A stretch of DNA of 64,000 nt, taken from NCBI GenBank assembly GCA_023213395.1, contig CM041465.1, positions 114,583,741 through 114,647,740 on the forward strand. The letters are read 5' to 3'. The notes below the pieces were generated by a model, which saw nothing but the letters and a program-made list of their open reading frames with translations, was not told the origin of the DNA and ran no database searches. A program made the position numbers and the translations under genes. The stretch comes from Cycas panzhihuaensis (taxonomy: Eukaryota > Cycadophyta). Positions 23,701 through 38,050 of the stretch are shown piece after piece. Numbering within the stretch: the stretch's first letter is position 1; every line of letters begins with the position of its first letter.

Positions 23701-24944
23701 AGATGCTTGATACTACCCCTCTATATTCCTTAACCTGGTCTCAAGCTGTTAAAGTGGCCATTGGTGCTTCTTCATCCACATCTCACCTTGATCCTTTTCT
23801 GGAAACCTCTCTTCTAGAAGCCCCTACACTTTCTAAGACCGTTCTCGTATGCCCTGGTCATTACAATTTTTGAAGGGTGCTTCCCCAACCTACTACAAAG
23901 GGGAAGCCTTTCTCTATCATTGACGAGCTTCACACAGTTGCTATGGGGATCTCTTTGATGGATGTCTTGAGAAGTTGTCCTGAGCAATGTACTCTTCTTC
24001 TTGAAGCTCTTAGCCAATAAGATGCTTCCATCCATGCGGTAGACACCACCTCCCATGGACCACCTGCCATCTCATTTGATCCACGTGATCTCCCATCTCC
24101 CAGTGAACGGGAGAAGCTTTTGCATTACCCATTTGTCATTTCCGTTGACACTCCTGATTTTATCATAAAGAGGACCACCGTAGCTAATAATTCCTACACG
24201 TTATGCTCACAAGATATGCTTAAGGAGCTAGCATAGTAGTTTGAGTCCGCCCCTTGAAATGCTAAGGGTATGACGGATCGAGAAGTCCCCTTAGGATAGT
24301 CCCCTTCCCTCACCTTAGAGGGAAAACTATTTCGCCAAGGTTGTTGTACTTGATATCAATGTGGAGTACAACCTCTTATTGGGTCGACCATGGCTCGACC
24401 AAATGGGAGCAACCGCCTCGCATTAGGGGCAACTTAAATTTATCCATGAAGGATGAGTTAAGGTTATCACCTATGAGCCTATGCCATCTCACACTTCTCA
24501 TCCAACCTACCAAGCTGTCTTCGATGATGAAAATAGCAATCCTGAGGAGGCTACCTCTTCCGTAGGACCTCTATTTTAGGAGACCAACCTTCATCAACCA
24601 GATCCTATGCCATGTCATGAGCCAAACCTAGTCAAGTTTGCCCCTATTGGTGTAGGTAGTTATGGTCACTTAGCCGTCATGGGTGATTCCGAGTTGGATA
24701 GTGAGGGTTATGAGCCCCCTCCTCGGCATGTCACCCTGGTTGCATGAGCACCTAGGGGGATATCTCGATCAGATATTCCTGCTTCTCTTCATTCTACATT
24801 GGCTCCTGCGCCACTAGTCCTGAACTAACCACTTATCTTACCTTCTTGCCCTCCTCGAGGGGTTTCACGTAGGCGCCTGCCCCGACAAGCCACTCGTGGA
24901 GGCACTTCTTCTTCATGCTCTAGATCCTTACCTAAGACTAGAGC
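23701..24944 (+). pseudogene. Tat-1 protease region, truncated before RT
   Basis: This part aligns with Tat-2 51740-50850 (minus strand). Recognisable pieces are the linker with SIIDELH, a stretch aligning with the protease active-site region (near 24140-24200, degenerate), the NLLLGRPWLDQMGA motif typical of gypsy proteases near 24370-24410, and FAPIGVGSYG near 24630. Stops are frequent. The sequence ends at the AGAGC target of a solo LTR (24940-24944) and RT never follows, so the polymerase was lost from this copy. Confidence 0.75.
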
Positions 24945-26552
24945 TGGATGTGTGTCTATGGGATAGCTACCTAGCTGAGTAGGAATAACAAGGGCAGTCA
25001 ATCGCACTATTGAGTGTAGATAAGGACCTACGAGTAAGGCAAATACCACGTAGGGTGCCCCGTGTACTCAAGAAGCCACAAGGCAACGAGGGTATGGCTG
25101 TGTAAAAAGGCTAGAAGTGGAGGCAACCAGAGCTCAAAGAGGCTCAAAGAGGTCTATAACAAACCAGAGTACTATAGGAAGCAAACTGGGTTGCCAAGAA
25201 TGAGGTTGAGCAAGGGACAAGTAGTTGAGGCTTATGTAAGTTGCCTGGATCAAGATATGAGCCCTCAAACCAGTGATGCAACAAGTACCAACGCTGATTT
25301 TAGTGGCTGGAAATGGTCTACTGAGCCCTTATTTCACTTCCAAGAGCAGCACGGGGTAAAATGGAAGGTTTGAGGGCAAAAACCCTCTTAAGGAGCATGG
25401 AAGGTGGTGCGGAATCCACCCAGCTCTATCCCAAACCTTATGTATCCCCTTTTGACCATTATCCTGGGCAGGAAACGTAGGAGAAAAGGCCTTAACAGCA
25501 GGAAAAATAGTCCAAAATAAGACAAGAAATAACCTCTAATGAGCAAGCTAAGACAAGCTAGAAATAACATGCAAACCTGGGTATAAATTGGACAAGAGAA
25601 GACCCTAAACCAACAAATACCTATGGAGAAGAAGGGAGGTGTTTGCCTCTATTAAGAACTACTGGGAGAAGGATGAGAAGTCTATAAAAGGACTATGGAA
25701 TAGCAGGTATGGAGCCCCCGCTAATATGGCTGAAGGAAAACCTGCACTTGAGAATGCTTGATGGCTACCCGGGCAAGGAAGTATTGGAATCTCTCCAAGG
25801 AGGCCCTCTCTAAGGTGTGCAAGGGGCTGGGAAGATGTCACAGCCATACCAAAGGAATAGTAGAGAACAGTAGAGAGTAGGGTGTTTTCCCTTGAGATCC
25901 TTCCAAAAATGAGCAAAAAGATCCCTAAAATGAATTAGGAAAGACTTAAATACCTAGCCTCAACCTCAAACGAGCAATTAGAGTGCAGCTAGCGGTGAGT
26001 TAAGTCGCGAGACATGTGGCAGTTCCACAATAAATGCGAGAATTGACACAGCAGATTTTTAAAAATAAACTGAGACAGTAATCAACAGAATATTACTTGC
26101 ATCACCAGAAATATCGCAGACTGGAAATCAAGAAGCAGGGGACCAGAGGCCAAAACTAGCCCAAACAGCCAGCCTGGGCTATAGGCCAATGATAGGGACA
26201 AGTAAGCAAATGAGCCACAAGAGCGAAAATAGGACTCAAAGGGCGTGACAAGTCGACCAAACAATGACTCAAGTTATCATACAGGCAAGGATGAAATGAG
26301 CCAAATGTTTCTGGAGGTGAGTAGGGAAGAATGCGGGAAGTGAAATGACCACTAGGGTGTCACACTCACTGGGAATGTGCCCCCGCTATAGTCGTCATAG
26401 GCTAGGTAGGTGTAGATGACAATAAGGCCATCTACGAAATCACATCATGCAAGTATATACTCATCACAAAAGAAAACAACGATAAGATGAGAAGCATACC
26501 TGTACTTACCTGAGTTGACCGCTTCGTATCCATTCCCAGAAGCTGGGAAATA
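24945..26552 (-). repeat. Solo LTR of a Tat-like element, antisense, inside Tat-1
   Basis: Read on the minus strand it begins TATTTCCCAGC and ends ACACATCCA, the same termini as the other Tat LTRs here. AGAGC at 24940-24944 and 26553-26557 forms a perfect 5-bp target duplication, and no internal element sequence is attached; this is the product expected from recombination between two LTRs. It is about 1.1 kb shorter than the Tat-2 LTR: near 25060 it jumps over sequence equivalent to 40340-41370. It matches the Tat-2 LTR better than the LTRs of the host element Tat-1. Confidence 0.85.
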
Positions 26553-26557
26553 AGAGC

Positions 26558-27383
26558 CACTCTTACTTAGACACAACCTTGCCACGTGATTCGCTGTGTC
26601 GTGTCCGTTGCACTCATCTAGTTCCCACCATAATGAGTTTACTAAGAGGCTCAGCCACACACGCCCACCCTTCATCACCCATCTCTAATTCTATGTGTGA
26701 CTACTCCTACCTCTGCGTGGCCTAGCCACACTTATTTCTCTCCTTATGCTCCAAAATGAGCCTAAACTACTATCCTAAGCTTGTTCATGTTCCTCCCAGC
26801 TGTGTGTGGAATGACAAATAAGGTGACCCTCTCGTTCTCTTTTGTTCCTCCCGTGGAACCCTTGTTCCCATTCCTCTTGGGACCTTGTCCTCCTATTTGG
26901 GCATCCCCAAATTGGGATGACACTCTAGAGTGTTGTCATTCCCCTCCTATTGGCATTTCCTTTGCATATCCTGCTATGCTTCGATGTGGACATGTGTGTC
27001 ACCTTATTTCCTAGCCTCACATATATCTATCACCGCTACCCATGGTAATCGTGTGTGCCCCTGCTAGGAATATGGCCCTGCATGAAAGGAAATGTGCATA
27101 ACTCAAACAAATATCATAACACAAAACTCATATAATAATTAGCTCAAAGTATAATCATACATATCCCTGTGCATCTGTGCACCCTCATACACATACATAA
27201 ACATGTAAATAAAAACATACATATCATCATACATTAAATGGGGTATCAATCACCCTGTCTATATACATCTAAAATAATCATGTGTTATATCATACAAATG
27301 GTATGGTACATCATCTGTGGGAAGCTGGTGTCCTTATAGGGAGGGTACAATCATGTGACTACATATGGTGACTCCCTGGAGGT
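26558..27383 (+). other. Tat-1 non-coding region after the deleted polymerase
   Basis: From about 26750 this stretch aligns with the Tat-2 region 47470-46880 that follows the end of integrase (shared CTCCAAAATGAGCCTAAAC, then a block with GTTCCTCCC and CTTTTGGGACCTT-like sequence). The first 190 bp match nothing I can place beyond a weak similarity to the integrase end. No gene is visible. It holds the deletion junction that removed RT, RNase H and integrase. Confidence 0.55.
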
Positions 27384-29340
27384 ATGTGCTTTCCCCTGTC
27401 TAAAAATAAAACTCCTATATACTACCCTATTACTGCCTTGCCCCTAGAGTGTCATCTCTTGATCGATGTGATCCTCTCTGGGGACCACATCCTCCCGAGA
27501 CTCCTCCTCGGCCTCCGGGAGCCTCCCGCCCCACTCTCCTCATCCCGTGGCCTCCTCGGGGTCATCACCACCATGTGGGTATATGTCTTGCTCTGCATTG
27601 ACCTCGATGCCACCTCATCCACCACCGATCAGATCGTGCATGGATATGATCTCGATCCATCTCTACATCAGGAGCCTCTCCTCCATCCTTCCGAGATGCT
27701 CCTCCATCACCGCCAGCCGACACGACTCTCCATATCCCTCCTGCTCCTCCTTGAGCCTCCAAGACTGCAGACTGACCAGAGGGTATCCCTCTTAACTTGG
27801 GTGGTATCCACCACCGCCATCATCCCCGCACATGCCTCATTCTCTTGGGACTCCATAATCCATATGTCTCTCGCCTTATCAATGGGGCGACGTCCGCCGC
27901 ATGGGTGCCTACTCATCCGGGCTCATCGCTTGCTCGGATTAGAGGTTGCCCCTCCGCAGATGCCGCCCGAGGAATATCTCTCAAACTACTACCTCCACTA
28001 CCGGATGTCTACTATACGTGCGATCCAACACATCATATATCAGTACATGTCCATATGCTTATCAAACCAAAATCAAACTTTATATATATATCTGGCAATC
28101 AAACGATAATAGGAGAAGGTTATGTCTCACCTAGTGTGCCTGTCAGCTCCTCTACTCGGGTGATTGCCTCTGCCTCAGGCACTCCATCGATTGCAGGTAC
28201 CTCCTCCTCCTCGTGCACCTCCCAGGCCATCACCTTAACAACTAGGGTGTCCCTCCTCTCCTTGGCTAGTGCAGTTGCCTCTCCAGACCTCCTGACTATA
28301 TGCAACCTCTGGGCTCGTGTCAGGTCACTAGGCCGCTTTTCCTCGCAGCCTCCTGATGGGCCTGCCTTTCCACCTGTAGTCCCTGATGGACCTACCTCTC
28401 TGCCTGTAATTCCCGATGGACCTGCCTCTCATGTAGCTCATGATGGGCTAGCCCCATCACCTCCATCGCTGTCCCCGTCATCTCCTGAGGGTATTCCTGC
28501 CCTGCCTGCCTCATCGTCGCTATCCCACCTCACCACTCTATATGGATCTGCTATGTAGTCTGTCATGGTGAGGAGGTCTAGCGATGTGCCCTCCACTGAG
28601 CGATGGACATAAGCATGGTCCTCAGTCCCCTTGAACCTAGTCTGCCACCTGTGTACCATTAGGGCCCACTCTGAAATAGGGTGTGGTCCCCTTGTTGGTG
28701 CCACTGCTCCAAAGTGGTCGAAAAGCTAGCACTGTAATAGAGTATTATATGATAGTCTACCCCTTCCCACAGCCTGAATGGTTTCCAGCTATGTGATGAG
28801 ATTCACCACTATGAGGGTAGCCCAGTCCATCCTCTCTCCTACCTCACACTAGCGCACTATGTCTATTCAACTACCTGATATATCCCTAGAGTTCTGTTTC
28901 TGGGATATCTAGAACAGAATGCACAATGTGATCAGTTTCCTCACCTGAGGAATCCCTGACATCACCATGATCTGGAGAGGAATCCCTCACCTCTCCCACT
29001 ATCCAAGCCTATGAAAAAAGTAGCAGCCTCCCTATGTGTTACCTCATTGTTGGGCAGCACTCCTAGTGTCATTGACCTCCCTGTCGCTAGTACCCCCAAT
29101 ATCCTCCTAACATATCTCGGTGTCACTAATACATCCTCCACTTGGGGTAGGTGAAAGACATATTTCTGCCTGTCCCAGTGGGATACTATATCCACCAATA
29201 ATCTCTAATCCAACATATACTAGGGTGTCTTCGTGACCTTCAGTAGGCCACATCTCAATAGTATCTACATGTCCTCCCACGACATCATCTCTATGAAACT
29301 AAGCATAGCCATACCTATGTTTTCTCGGTTCTTCACCGCA
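27384..29340 (-). pseudogene. Antisense accessory gene of Tat-1, plant-mobile-domain-like
   Basis: On the minus strand, opposite to the element, the sequence aligns along its length with 44986-46862 of Tat-2. Conserved blocks are RENIGM, LLVDIVSHWDRQKYVFHLPQ and RRILGVLATGRSMTLGV (29198-28962), a block with HRWQTRFKGTEDHAYVH (28704-28438), then DSDDEAG and an acidic Gly-rich stretch, and a C-terminal part past a conserved intron (28012-28130). The His-Trp-Asp...FHLP and LGV...G spacing resembles the plant mobile domain of MAIN/MAIL proteins and of some transposons. The ATG used in Tat-2 is not kept, and there are stops and frameshifts, so this copy is inactive. The C-terminal limit is approximate. 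Confidence 0.65.
28012..28130 (-). other. Predicted intron in the Tat-1 antisense gene
   Basis: On the minus strand the exon ends CACTAG and continues GTGAGACATAAC; after 119 bp the acceptor reads CGCACGTATAG. The same position in Tat-2 has a 112-bp intron (46173-46284) with matching donor and acceptor contexts. The donor is at the same phase (after the first base of a Gly codon). Only splice evidence from RNA would prove it. Confidence 0.6.
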
Positions 29341-29477
29341 ATCACAACCTACAAAATACTATGAAATAAGTCAGACTTTGACGTATCCTCATCCCTCATC
29401 CTCTAGACTATCTCTCAACCTCACTTTGCAAGATTTGGGGACCCTCGAGCCCCCATCTTCATTTTTTAGCAGTTCTA

Positions 29478-29582
29478 CCTTTGCATTGTGCCAAACTTTA
29501 AGGTACCGCAGAGTTTGGCCTAGGTCCCGCGGTGAGCATGGCACTGTGATCTTTGCCATGGTGTGAACACCCCCCCCCCCCC
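29478..29582 (-). repeat. GGTACC-like motif cluster and poly(C) run upstream of the Tat-1 antisense gene
   Basis: Motifs of the form AAGGTACCGCAGAGTTTGG and GTCCCGCGGTGAGCATGG follow each other and resemble those in the LTRs at 18872-18915. A run of 13 C (29570-29582) closes the stretch. In Tat-2 the equivalent place (44735-44850) has the same kind of cluster. Both lie just upstream of the antisense coding region. Confidence 0.5.
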
Positions 29583-29996
29583 AAAAGAGAGGGTTTCCTA
29601 CCCAAAAAACCAAAAAGTTTTCTTCCAAAGAAAGCCACGCCCAGCCCACTAGGACTAGGGTTACCTAATGCCCACGTCTCGCCTCTCTCTGGGTCTAGTT
29701 TGGACTCCTGGAGATTTCTTTTCACCCATTGGGACCCAAAACTATATAAAAAAGTAATAAAAATCATTAAACTTCAAATCACAAAATGGGTTATAGTTTT
29801 GGAGATCCACTCACCAGGTCTGGTCGAGCGCTTCCCATCTCATTGCTACGATCCCAACGGTTATCTCCTGGCTCTGATCTGATGGTTGGATCTTTCTTCA
29901 TGTGCCTTTGAAGTCGAGTGGTGCTCTGCTACGTAAGGGAAGGGCTCTGGATTCGTTCGAGAGCCCGTGAAAATGAATTTTGTTTTCATTGATTTT

Positions 29997-30005
29997 CCTT
30001 ATATA
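29997..30005 (-). promoter_or_regulatory. Candidate TATA box for the Tat-1 antisense gene
   Basis: On the minus strand the sequence reads TTTATATAAGGAAAATCAAT. The equivalent Tat-2 site (44302-44310, plus strand) reads CTATATAAGGAAATTGAAT, and both are followed by an AAATTCATTT block. The box points toward the antisense gene and lies roughly 0.65 kb before its coding part. It is inferred from conservation only. Confidence 0.55.
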
Positions 30006-30530
30006 AAGTGGGGCCTCGACGCACCTTCTCTATTCCCACTGCATAGCTGCTGAGATCATTTCTCACCCCAATCATCTTCGCCTCGCCCCTGCTTGTTGTG
30101 CTTCCATAGCCTTCATTTTGCTCATTCCTTTGATGCATTTATGGCGCCGTCAATGCATTTTCAGAGGGCCCTTTGGTCTCATTTTATATACCGCCTCCTG
30201 CATGCCTGAGTTTATACTTATTTGGCTCGTTTCACCATCTTTGACTCATTTTTGTAGCCCATTCCTGTCCCTAAGGTCTCCAAAAGGAATGTTCCCTCCA
30301 TTCGAAGTCATTATTTACTTTCTCAAGCAACCTTTGGTATCTGAGGGTGCCTTTTTGCCACTCGCTCTCAGCTAGTGGTCAGATAGCCTGCTCCTATCCT
30401 TGGGTAGCCTCATTGCTAGGTCCTCCTACCCTTCACGGCCATTTATTGCTTACCATACGAGCCTCTTTTATTTCGACTCCTACATTATTGTACATCTCCT
30501 CTACCGAGACACTTTACTTTTGTAGTCCAT

Positions 30531-31060
30531 GACTCTCTACATCTTTACCGATGGTGGAAGCCACGGTAATCCTGGACCTTCAGCCACCACATAGATTCTT
30601 TGTAGCCCTTCCGGATATGATTTTTTGTGCTCTGGGATCTTCCTCCTAAAGGTCACTAATAATGAAGCTGAGTACGAGTCGCTATCAAGCCTCACTCACG
30701 CACTCGGCCCATCATGGATCTATTATTCTTCTTTGTGACTCCTAAGTGGTGGTGTCCCATCTCACCCAAGTTTACGAGGTGTGATGCCCTCACTTGAGAA
30801 TCCTCACTTCGACAGACAAATCCCTTCTAGCTAATTTCCAATTTGTCGACATCTGACACATTCCTCGGGCCCTCAATGCTAATGTGAACAACCTCGTCTG
30901 CCTCATCCTTGAGCATCGCCTTCCTCTCCTTGGTGATCACCCTTGAGACTTGCCTGGTTGCTCTGTCACCCAAGTCTCGGGTCGTCATGTAGATCACCTT
31001 ACGATCCGTTCACACCTGTGAAACCTAGCTGCTAATGAGGTTAAACTATGGTGACTACTA
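30531..31060 (+). pseudogene. Tat-1 archaeal-type RNase H (additional RNase H)
   Basis: MTLYIFTDGGSHGNPGPSA begins at 30531, the D.G...GNPGP start of archaeal-type RNase H, followed by the TNNEAEYE block with the catalytic Glu. A frameshift then moves the rest, which still aligns with the Tat-2 copy (43902-43280, minus strand) to about 31060. Tat-lineage elements are known to have gained such a second RNase H, thought to help remove the RNA template. Here it lies downstream of the antisense gene, just before the 3' LTR. It is broken by the frameshift and several stops. Confidence 0.8.
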
Positions 31061-31356
31061 GGTTTTCTCATTCACCTGACATCATCATGTACTTCTCTTT
31101 ACGTTTTTACGATGGGGGCAAATTTCATCTTTCTTAGCTTCCAATGATTCTCAAGTAGCACATAAGCAAATTTCTATGTTGTCCCCACCCCTATGTTGGT
31201 ATCCACGATTCCACCATGACACTTGCTTGCACTTTGACTCTTGTTATGATCATGATTTATATTTATACATACACATGTACTACTGACAGTTTTGTTTCCA
31301 GCATTTGCCATCACACTATGCTTCCGAGCAGTGAGGCTCTGCTGCCAAGGTAGCAG

Positions 31357-34361
<3,005 letters not shown>

Positions 34362-34366
34362 CCTAC

Positions 34367-34990
34367 AAGTAAAAGATTGAAATTGAATGACTAGTTCAAG
34401 AACTCCTTATTGCTGGTACTATTGGGAAAAGCAAAAGCACTTTTTCTACCCCAGTGATTTTAGTAAGAAAAAATGATGGCTTATTTCACATTTGTGTAGA
34501 CTACTGTGAGCTCAATAAGATAACTATCAAGGATAAATTTCCTATACCAATCATTGATGAACTCTTAGATGAACTCCATGGAGCAATATTCTTCACATCA
34601 TTGGACCTGTGGTTAAGATACCATCAAATTAAGATAAAGGCATAGGATATTCATAAAACTACATTTTGTACACATGAAGGACATTATGAATTTTTAATCA
34701 TGCCATTTGACTTAACTAATACCCCATCCACCTTTCAAGAACTCGTGAAGAAATTATTTCGGTCTTACTTAAGGAAGTTTATGTTAGTCTTTTCTGATGA
34801 CATTCTGATCTTTAGTCATACATAGGAAGACCATCTTCAACATGTTGATAAGGCATTACAAGTACTGTAGATAACTAGCTTTATGCAAAAAACTAAAAAT
34901 GTCAATTTGGCCAAACAGAAATAGAATATTTAGGCCATATTATCTCTCAAGAAGGAGTCAAGGTAAATCCTAAGAAAACTACAGTTATTA
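34367..34990 (+). pseudogene. gypsy-1 reverse transcriptase
   Basis: The frame resumes at the point where 18374 broke off and continues with VQELLIAGTIGKS, VILVRKNDG, FHICVDYCELN and KDKFPIPIIDELLDELHGA, all standard gypsy RT blocks. The catalytic motif is FSDDILIFS with both Asp intact (34796-34801). Stops occur near 34643, 34824 and 34869, and a frameshift follows near 34900. The RT would copy the element RNA. Length and order are normal for a gypsy RT. Confidence 0.9.
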
Positions 34991-35049
34991 CAAACTAGCC
35001 TAAACCCAAAAATATTAAGGGCCTTCGTGGATTCATAGGAATCACAGGG

Positions 35050-35570
35050 TATTATTGAAAGTTTATTTAGGTCTATGCAAGGATTTCTTCCCCCTTAATC
35101 AACTTGTTAAAAAATGATTTCTTTCCTTGGAATGTTAAGGCCTCTAAAGCATTTGAATACTTAAAGGTGGCTTTAACTACCACACCAGTCCTTGTAATAC
35201 CAGACTTTACAAAGACCTTCACTATTAAATATGATGCATCGGGCAAGGCATTGAGCAATTTTAATGCAAGAAGGAAAACCTTTGGCCTTTGAAAGTCATC
35301 AACTTACACATAAGGAACAAGTCAAATCCACCTATGAGAAGGAGATGTTAGCAATTCTCTATGTAGTTAGGAAATGGCACAATATTTATTGGGAACATAT
35401 TTCTAAATTAAAATAGACCATGATAGCTTAAAATATTTCCTAGGTCAAAGGATAGGATCTGAGGAATAACAAAATGGGTCACTAAATGCAAGCTTTTGAC
35501 TTTGAAATCATATATAAAAAAGGAAAGGATAACATAGTTGCTAATGCTTTATCTCGTAAGGAATAAGTCT
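35050..35570 (+). pseudogene. gypsy-1 RNase H
   Basis: After the RT connection, FFPWNVKASKAFEYLK and TFTIKYDASGKAL (first catalytic Asp) are clear, followed in other frames by TYEKEMLAI (Glu) and IDHDSLKY (Asp). The final motif reads NIVANALSRK, with Asn at 35543-35545 where the family has a catalytic Asp. Two or more frameshifts break the domain. It would degrade the RNA strand during reverse transcription. Confidence 0.8.
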
Positions 35571-35599
35571 CTGCACTATATTCTATCACCACAATTAAT

Positions 35600-36111
35600 C
35601 CCTCTTGGATAATGGTTGCCAAGCAAGAATGGAATCAGAAACCCTTTACCAAGCATATCATTCAAGAAATTTAAGTTGAGTAGGGCATTCACCCATTATA
35701 TATGGTCTACAAATATGCTCTAGTACAAGAATCAAATATATATATGCCCTCACCCTAGCCTCAAGGAGCAAATTTTACATGATGCACATACCTCTCGAAT
35801 AGCATGTCACTTGGGGTTCCTACGAACATACCACCACTTAAAACAATCTTTCTTTGGAAGGAACAAAAGGAGATGTAAAGAGATATATTTCCTCATGTGA
35901 AATTTGTCAATAGCATAAGATAGAAACAGCCAAGTCTCTAGGATTGTTGCAACCCCTTCCCATACCAAGTCAACGATGGAAAGAAATTTCTATAGACTTC
36001 ATCAGGGTCTACCCGAGTTAGTAGGAAAAGATGCTATACTAGTGGTTGTTGATAGGCTAATAAAATATGCTCATTTTTGTAGCATTTAATCCATATAGAA
36101 GGCAAAGTCAA
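35600..36111 (+). pseudogene. gypsy-1 integrase, N-terminal half, cut by LINE-2
   Basis: The HHCC zinc-finger region (LHDAHTSRIACHLGFLRTYHHLK, shown here only by its key His residues at about 35780-35830) and the start of the catalytic core (GKDAILVVVDRLIKYAHF near 36030-36080) are recognisable across frameshifts. The sequence stops at 36111, where the poly(T) of an antisense LINE begins. The rest of the core and the C-terminus are missing from the window. Confidence 0.8.
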
Positions 36112-36334
36112 TTTTTTTTTATAAGATAAAAATGAATTATGTGTGGATTTGAAACAGGATCCCACAACCTAGTACATCAATATGCTTTAGGTTTCTAAGT
36201 CAAAGATGACTGTGACATCCCCATGGTCTAGGCAAAAGAATTATATTGCCAGGACAAGCCCCTTGGCTAGCTACTTTGAACCATATCCTTCTCTACCAGA
36301 ACCATAAGATCCAGGGAAAGTCACGCCTCCACAC

Positions 36335-36757
36335 GGTGCCTTCCTTTTGCCTCACCCCCCAGTTTGCTAAAAAATCAGCAACTTTGTTTCCTTCTCTCAG
36401 TGTGTGTCTTATACAAACTTCTTGTAGTCCCTTGATACTCTCCTTCACATCATTGATTATGGACTAAAATCTCCAGTCCAGGAGGACCACGTCTTTCAAT
36501 GAATTAATGACCACCTCTGAGTCTCCCTCAATTACCAGTCACCGAATGCCACCTTCGAGGGCTAAATCCAGAGCTTTGAGCATAGCATACATTTCTACAA
36601 AGTGGTTCGTTTGGTACTCATAGTAATCTGTGAAGGCCCAAATGGGGGTACCCTTATTATCTCTATAAATTCCTCCTCCCCCAGCTTCCCCAGGGTTCCC
36701 TTTTGAAGCACCGTCAAAGTTGATTTTAAGTTGTGGCCCCACTGTGGTAACTACCAT
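36335..36757 (-). pseudogene. LINE-2 RNase H domain
   Basis: LKINFDGASKGNPGEAGGGG starts the domain (first catalytic Asp), followed by VEMYAMLKALDLAL (Glu), IEGDSEVV (Asp) and, after a stop, NKVADFLANWG (last Asp). All four catalytic residues are still present; one stop near 36538 and one near 36470 interrupt the frame. A C-terminal RNase H is known from a subset of plant L1 elements. It is followed by a 3' untranslated part and the tail at 36112. Confidence 0.85.
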
Positions 36758-36879
36758 CGCTTCTAGCCTTTACCACCTAATATACAGGTTCTATGCCCAT
36801 TTGAGCAGAATCCTATTCTTAGTTAGGTTTATATGCTTCTCCTTAATATTTCTGACATTTTCCCTAATGTCCATACAGA

Positions 36880-37909
36880 TTTTATTGAAGGTGGCATACT
36901 GGTCCATCTGATTCTCCTTGAAGATTCTTTTATTTCTCTCCTTTTATATATTCCACGCCAAGACGTGAGTGCGCTCTTCCAAATACAGCTTAATATTTTG
37001 CTTCTGAATGGGCTTTGCCAAGCGAGCCATAGATCTGCAACCTTTTCTGAAAAGGTCTAGCATACCTCCAATTTTTCCAGCAGCATCCTCCATACCTCCC
37101 TTGAGAATGAGCAGCTAAGGAAGATATTATCCATGGATTCCTCTTCTTTGCAACATAGTATACACCTATTGGGTAGGTGGAACCCTCTCTTTTTGAGGTT
37201 ATCTATGGTGAGAATTTTGTTTCTCAAATAGGTCCACCAAAAAACTACTATCTTAGGGATAAGAGGGAGCTTCCAAACGCCTTCTAATATTGGATTTCTC
37301 CGTCACCTCTCATTAGACATAAGTAGTGGTACCCTATTTGGTAGTGTATTGCCCAGACAAGCTTAAGGGCCACATAACTAAATCCAGGGAAGGCATCCTA
37401 GGTATATAGCTCTTTTCTAAAATCCTTTTGATTTTGTAAAGTCCCTCCTACAAGGGTCGCACCTCCTAGATTTCCTCAAAATTTCTCCAACTTATGTTTC
37501 TTCCACTCCTAGACCAGTAGTCCTTTATGTGTATTCCATATTATCTAACACAGGGGCCCTAGAAAGGAGCCAAATTAAGGTATTTCTTTAGGGCCTTATC
37601 ACAGCACCATGCATCCTCCCAGAACCTAATGGAGCTACCATCTCCCAATCTCCATTTAAGGCCATCTCTGATAGCTTTCCAAGCTTTTAGAATACTCCTC
37701 CAAACTATTGAGCCAACCGGTGGGGCAATGTTTTCGATGAGAGATCCCCCTTGAAGATATTTGTGTGATAGAATCTTCTCCCATAGTCTCTCTCCCCCTT
37801 TGATTAATCGCCAGCCCATCTTAGCTCTGAGAGTAACATTAAAAGATGGAATCCTTCTGAGATTGAGACCTCCAACCCATTTCAGAGTACAAAATTTATT
37901 CCAGCTCAC
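36880..37909 (-). pseudogene. LINE-2 ORF2 C-terminal region with Cys knuckle
   Basis: Bases 37909-37559 carry the conserved plant-LINE block with LKWVGGLNLRRIPSF, AKMGWRLI and KWRLGDGSSIRFWED. Further left, in other frames, RCILCCKEEESMDNIFLSC (about 37190-37130) is the Cys knuckle of the zf-RVT region. The order matches LINE-1. Frameshifts interrupt it near 37550 and 37400. Confidence 0.75.
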
Positions 37910-38050
37910 TAGGTGTATCCTATATTTATTCTCTGCCCTAGACCAAAGGAATCTCTTTTAGATGGCTTTAATAGTATCCAAGATTCCAAGCGGTATTCTA
38001 AAGATGGACATCTAGAAGACTGGGATGCTTTGAAGCATAAAAGCCACTAG

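Noticed and set aside
27384-28558. Long plus-strand ORFs of 241 and 253 residues
   Set aside because: They are opposite-strand shadows of the Tat-1 antisense gene; the minus-strand frames are the ones conserved with Tat-2.
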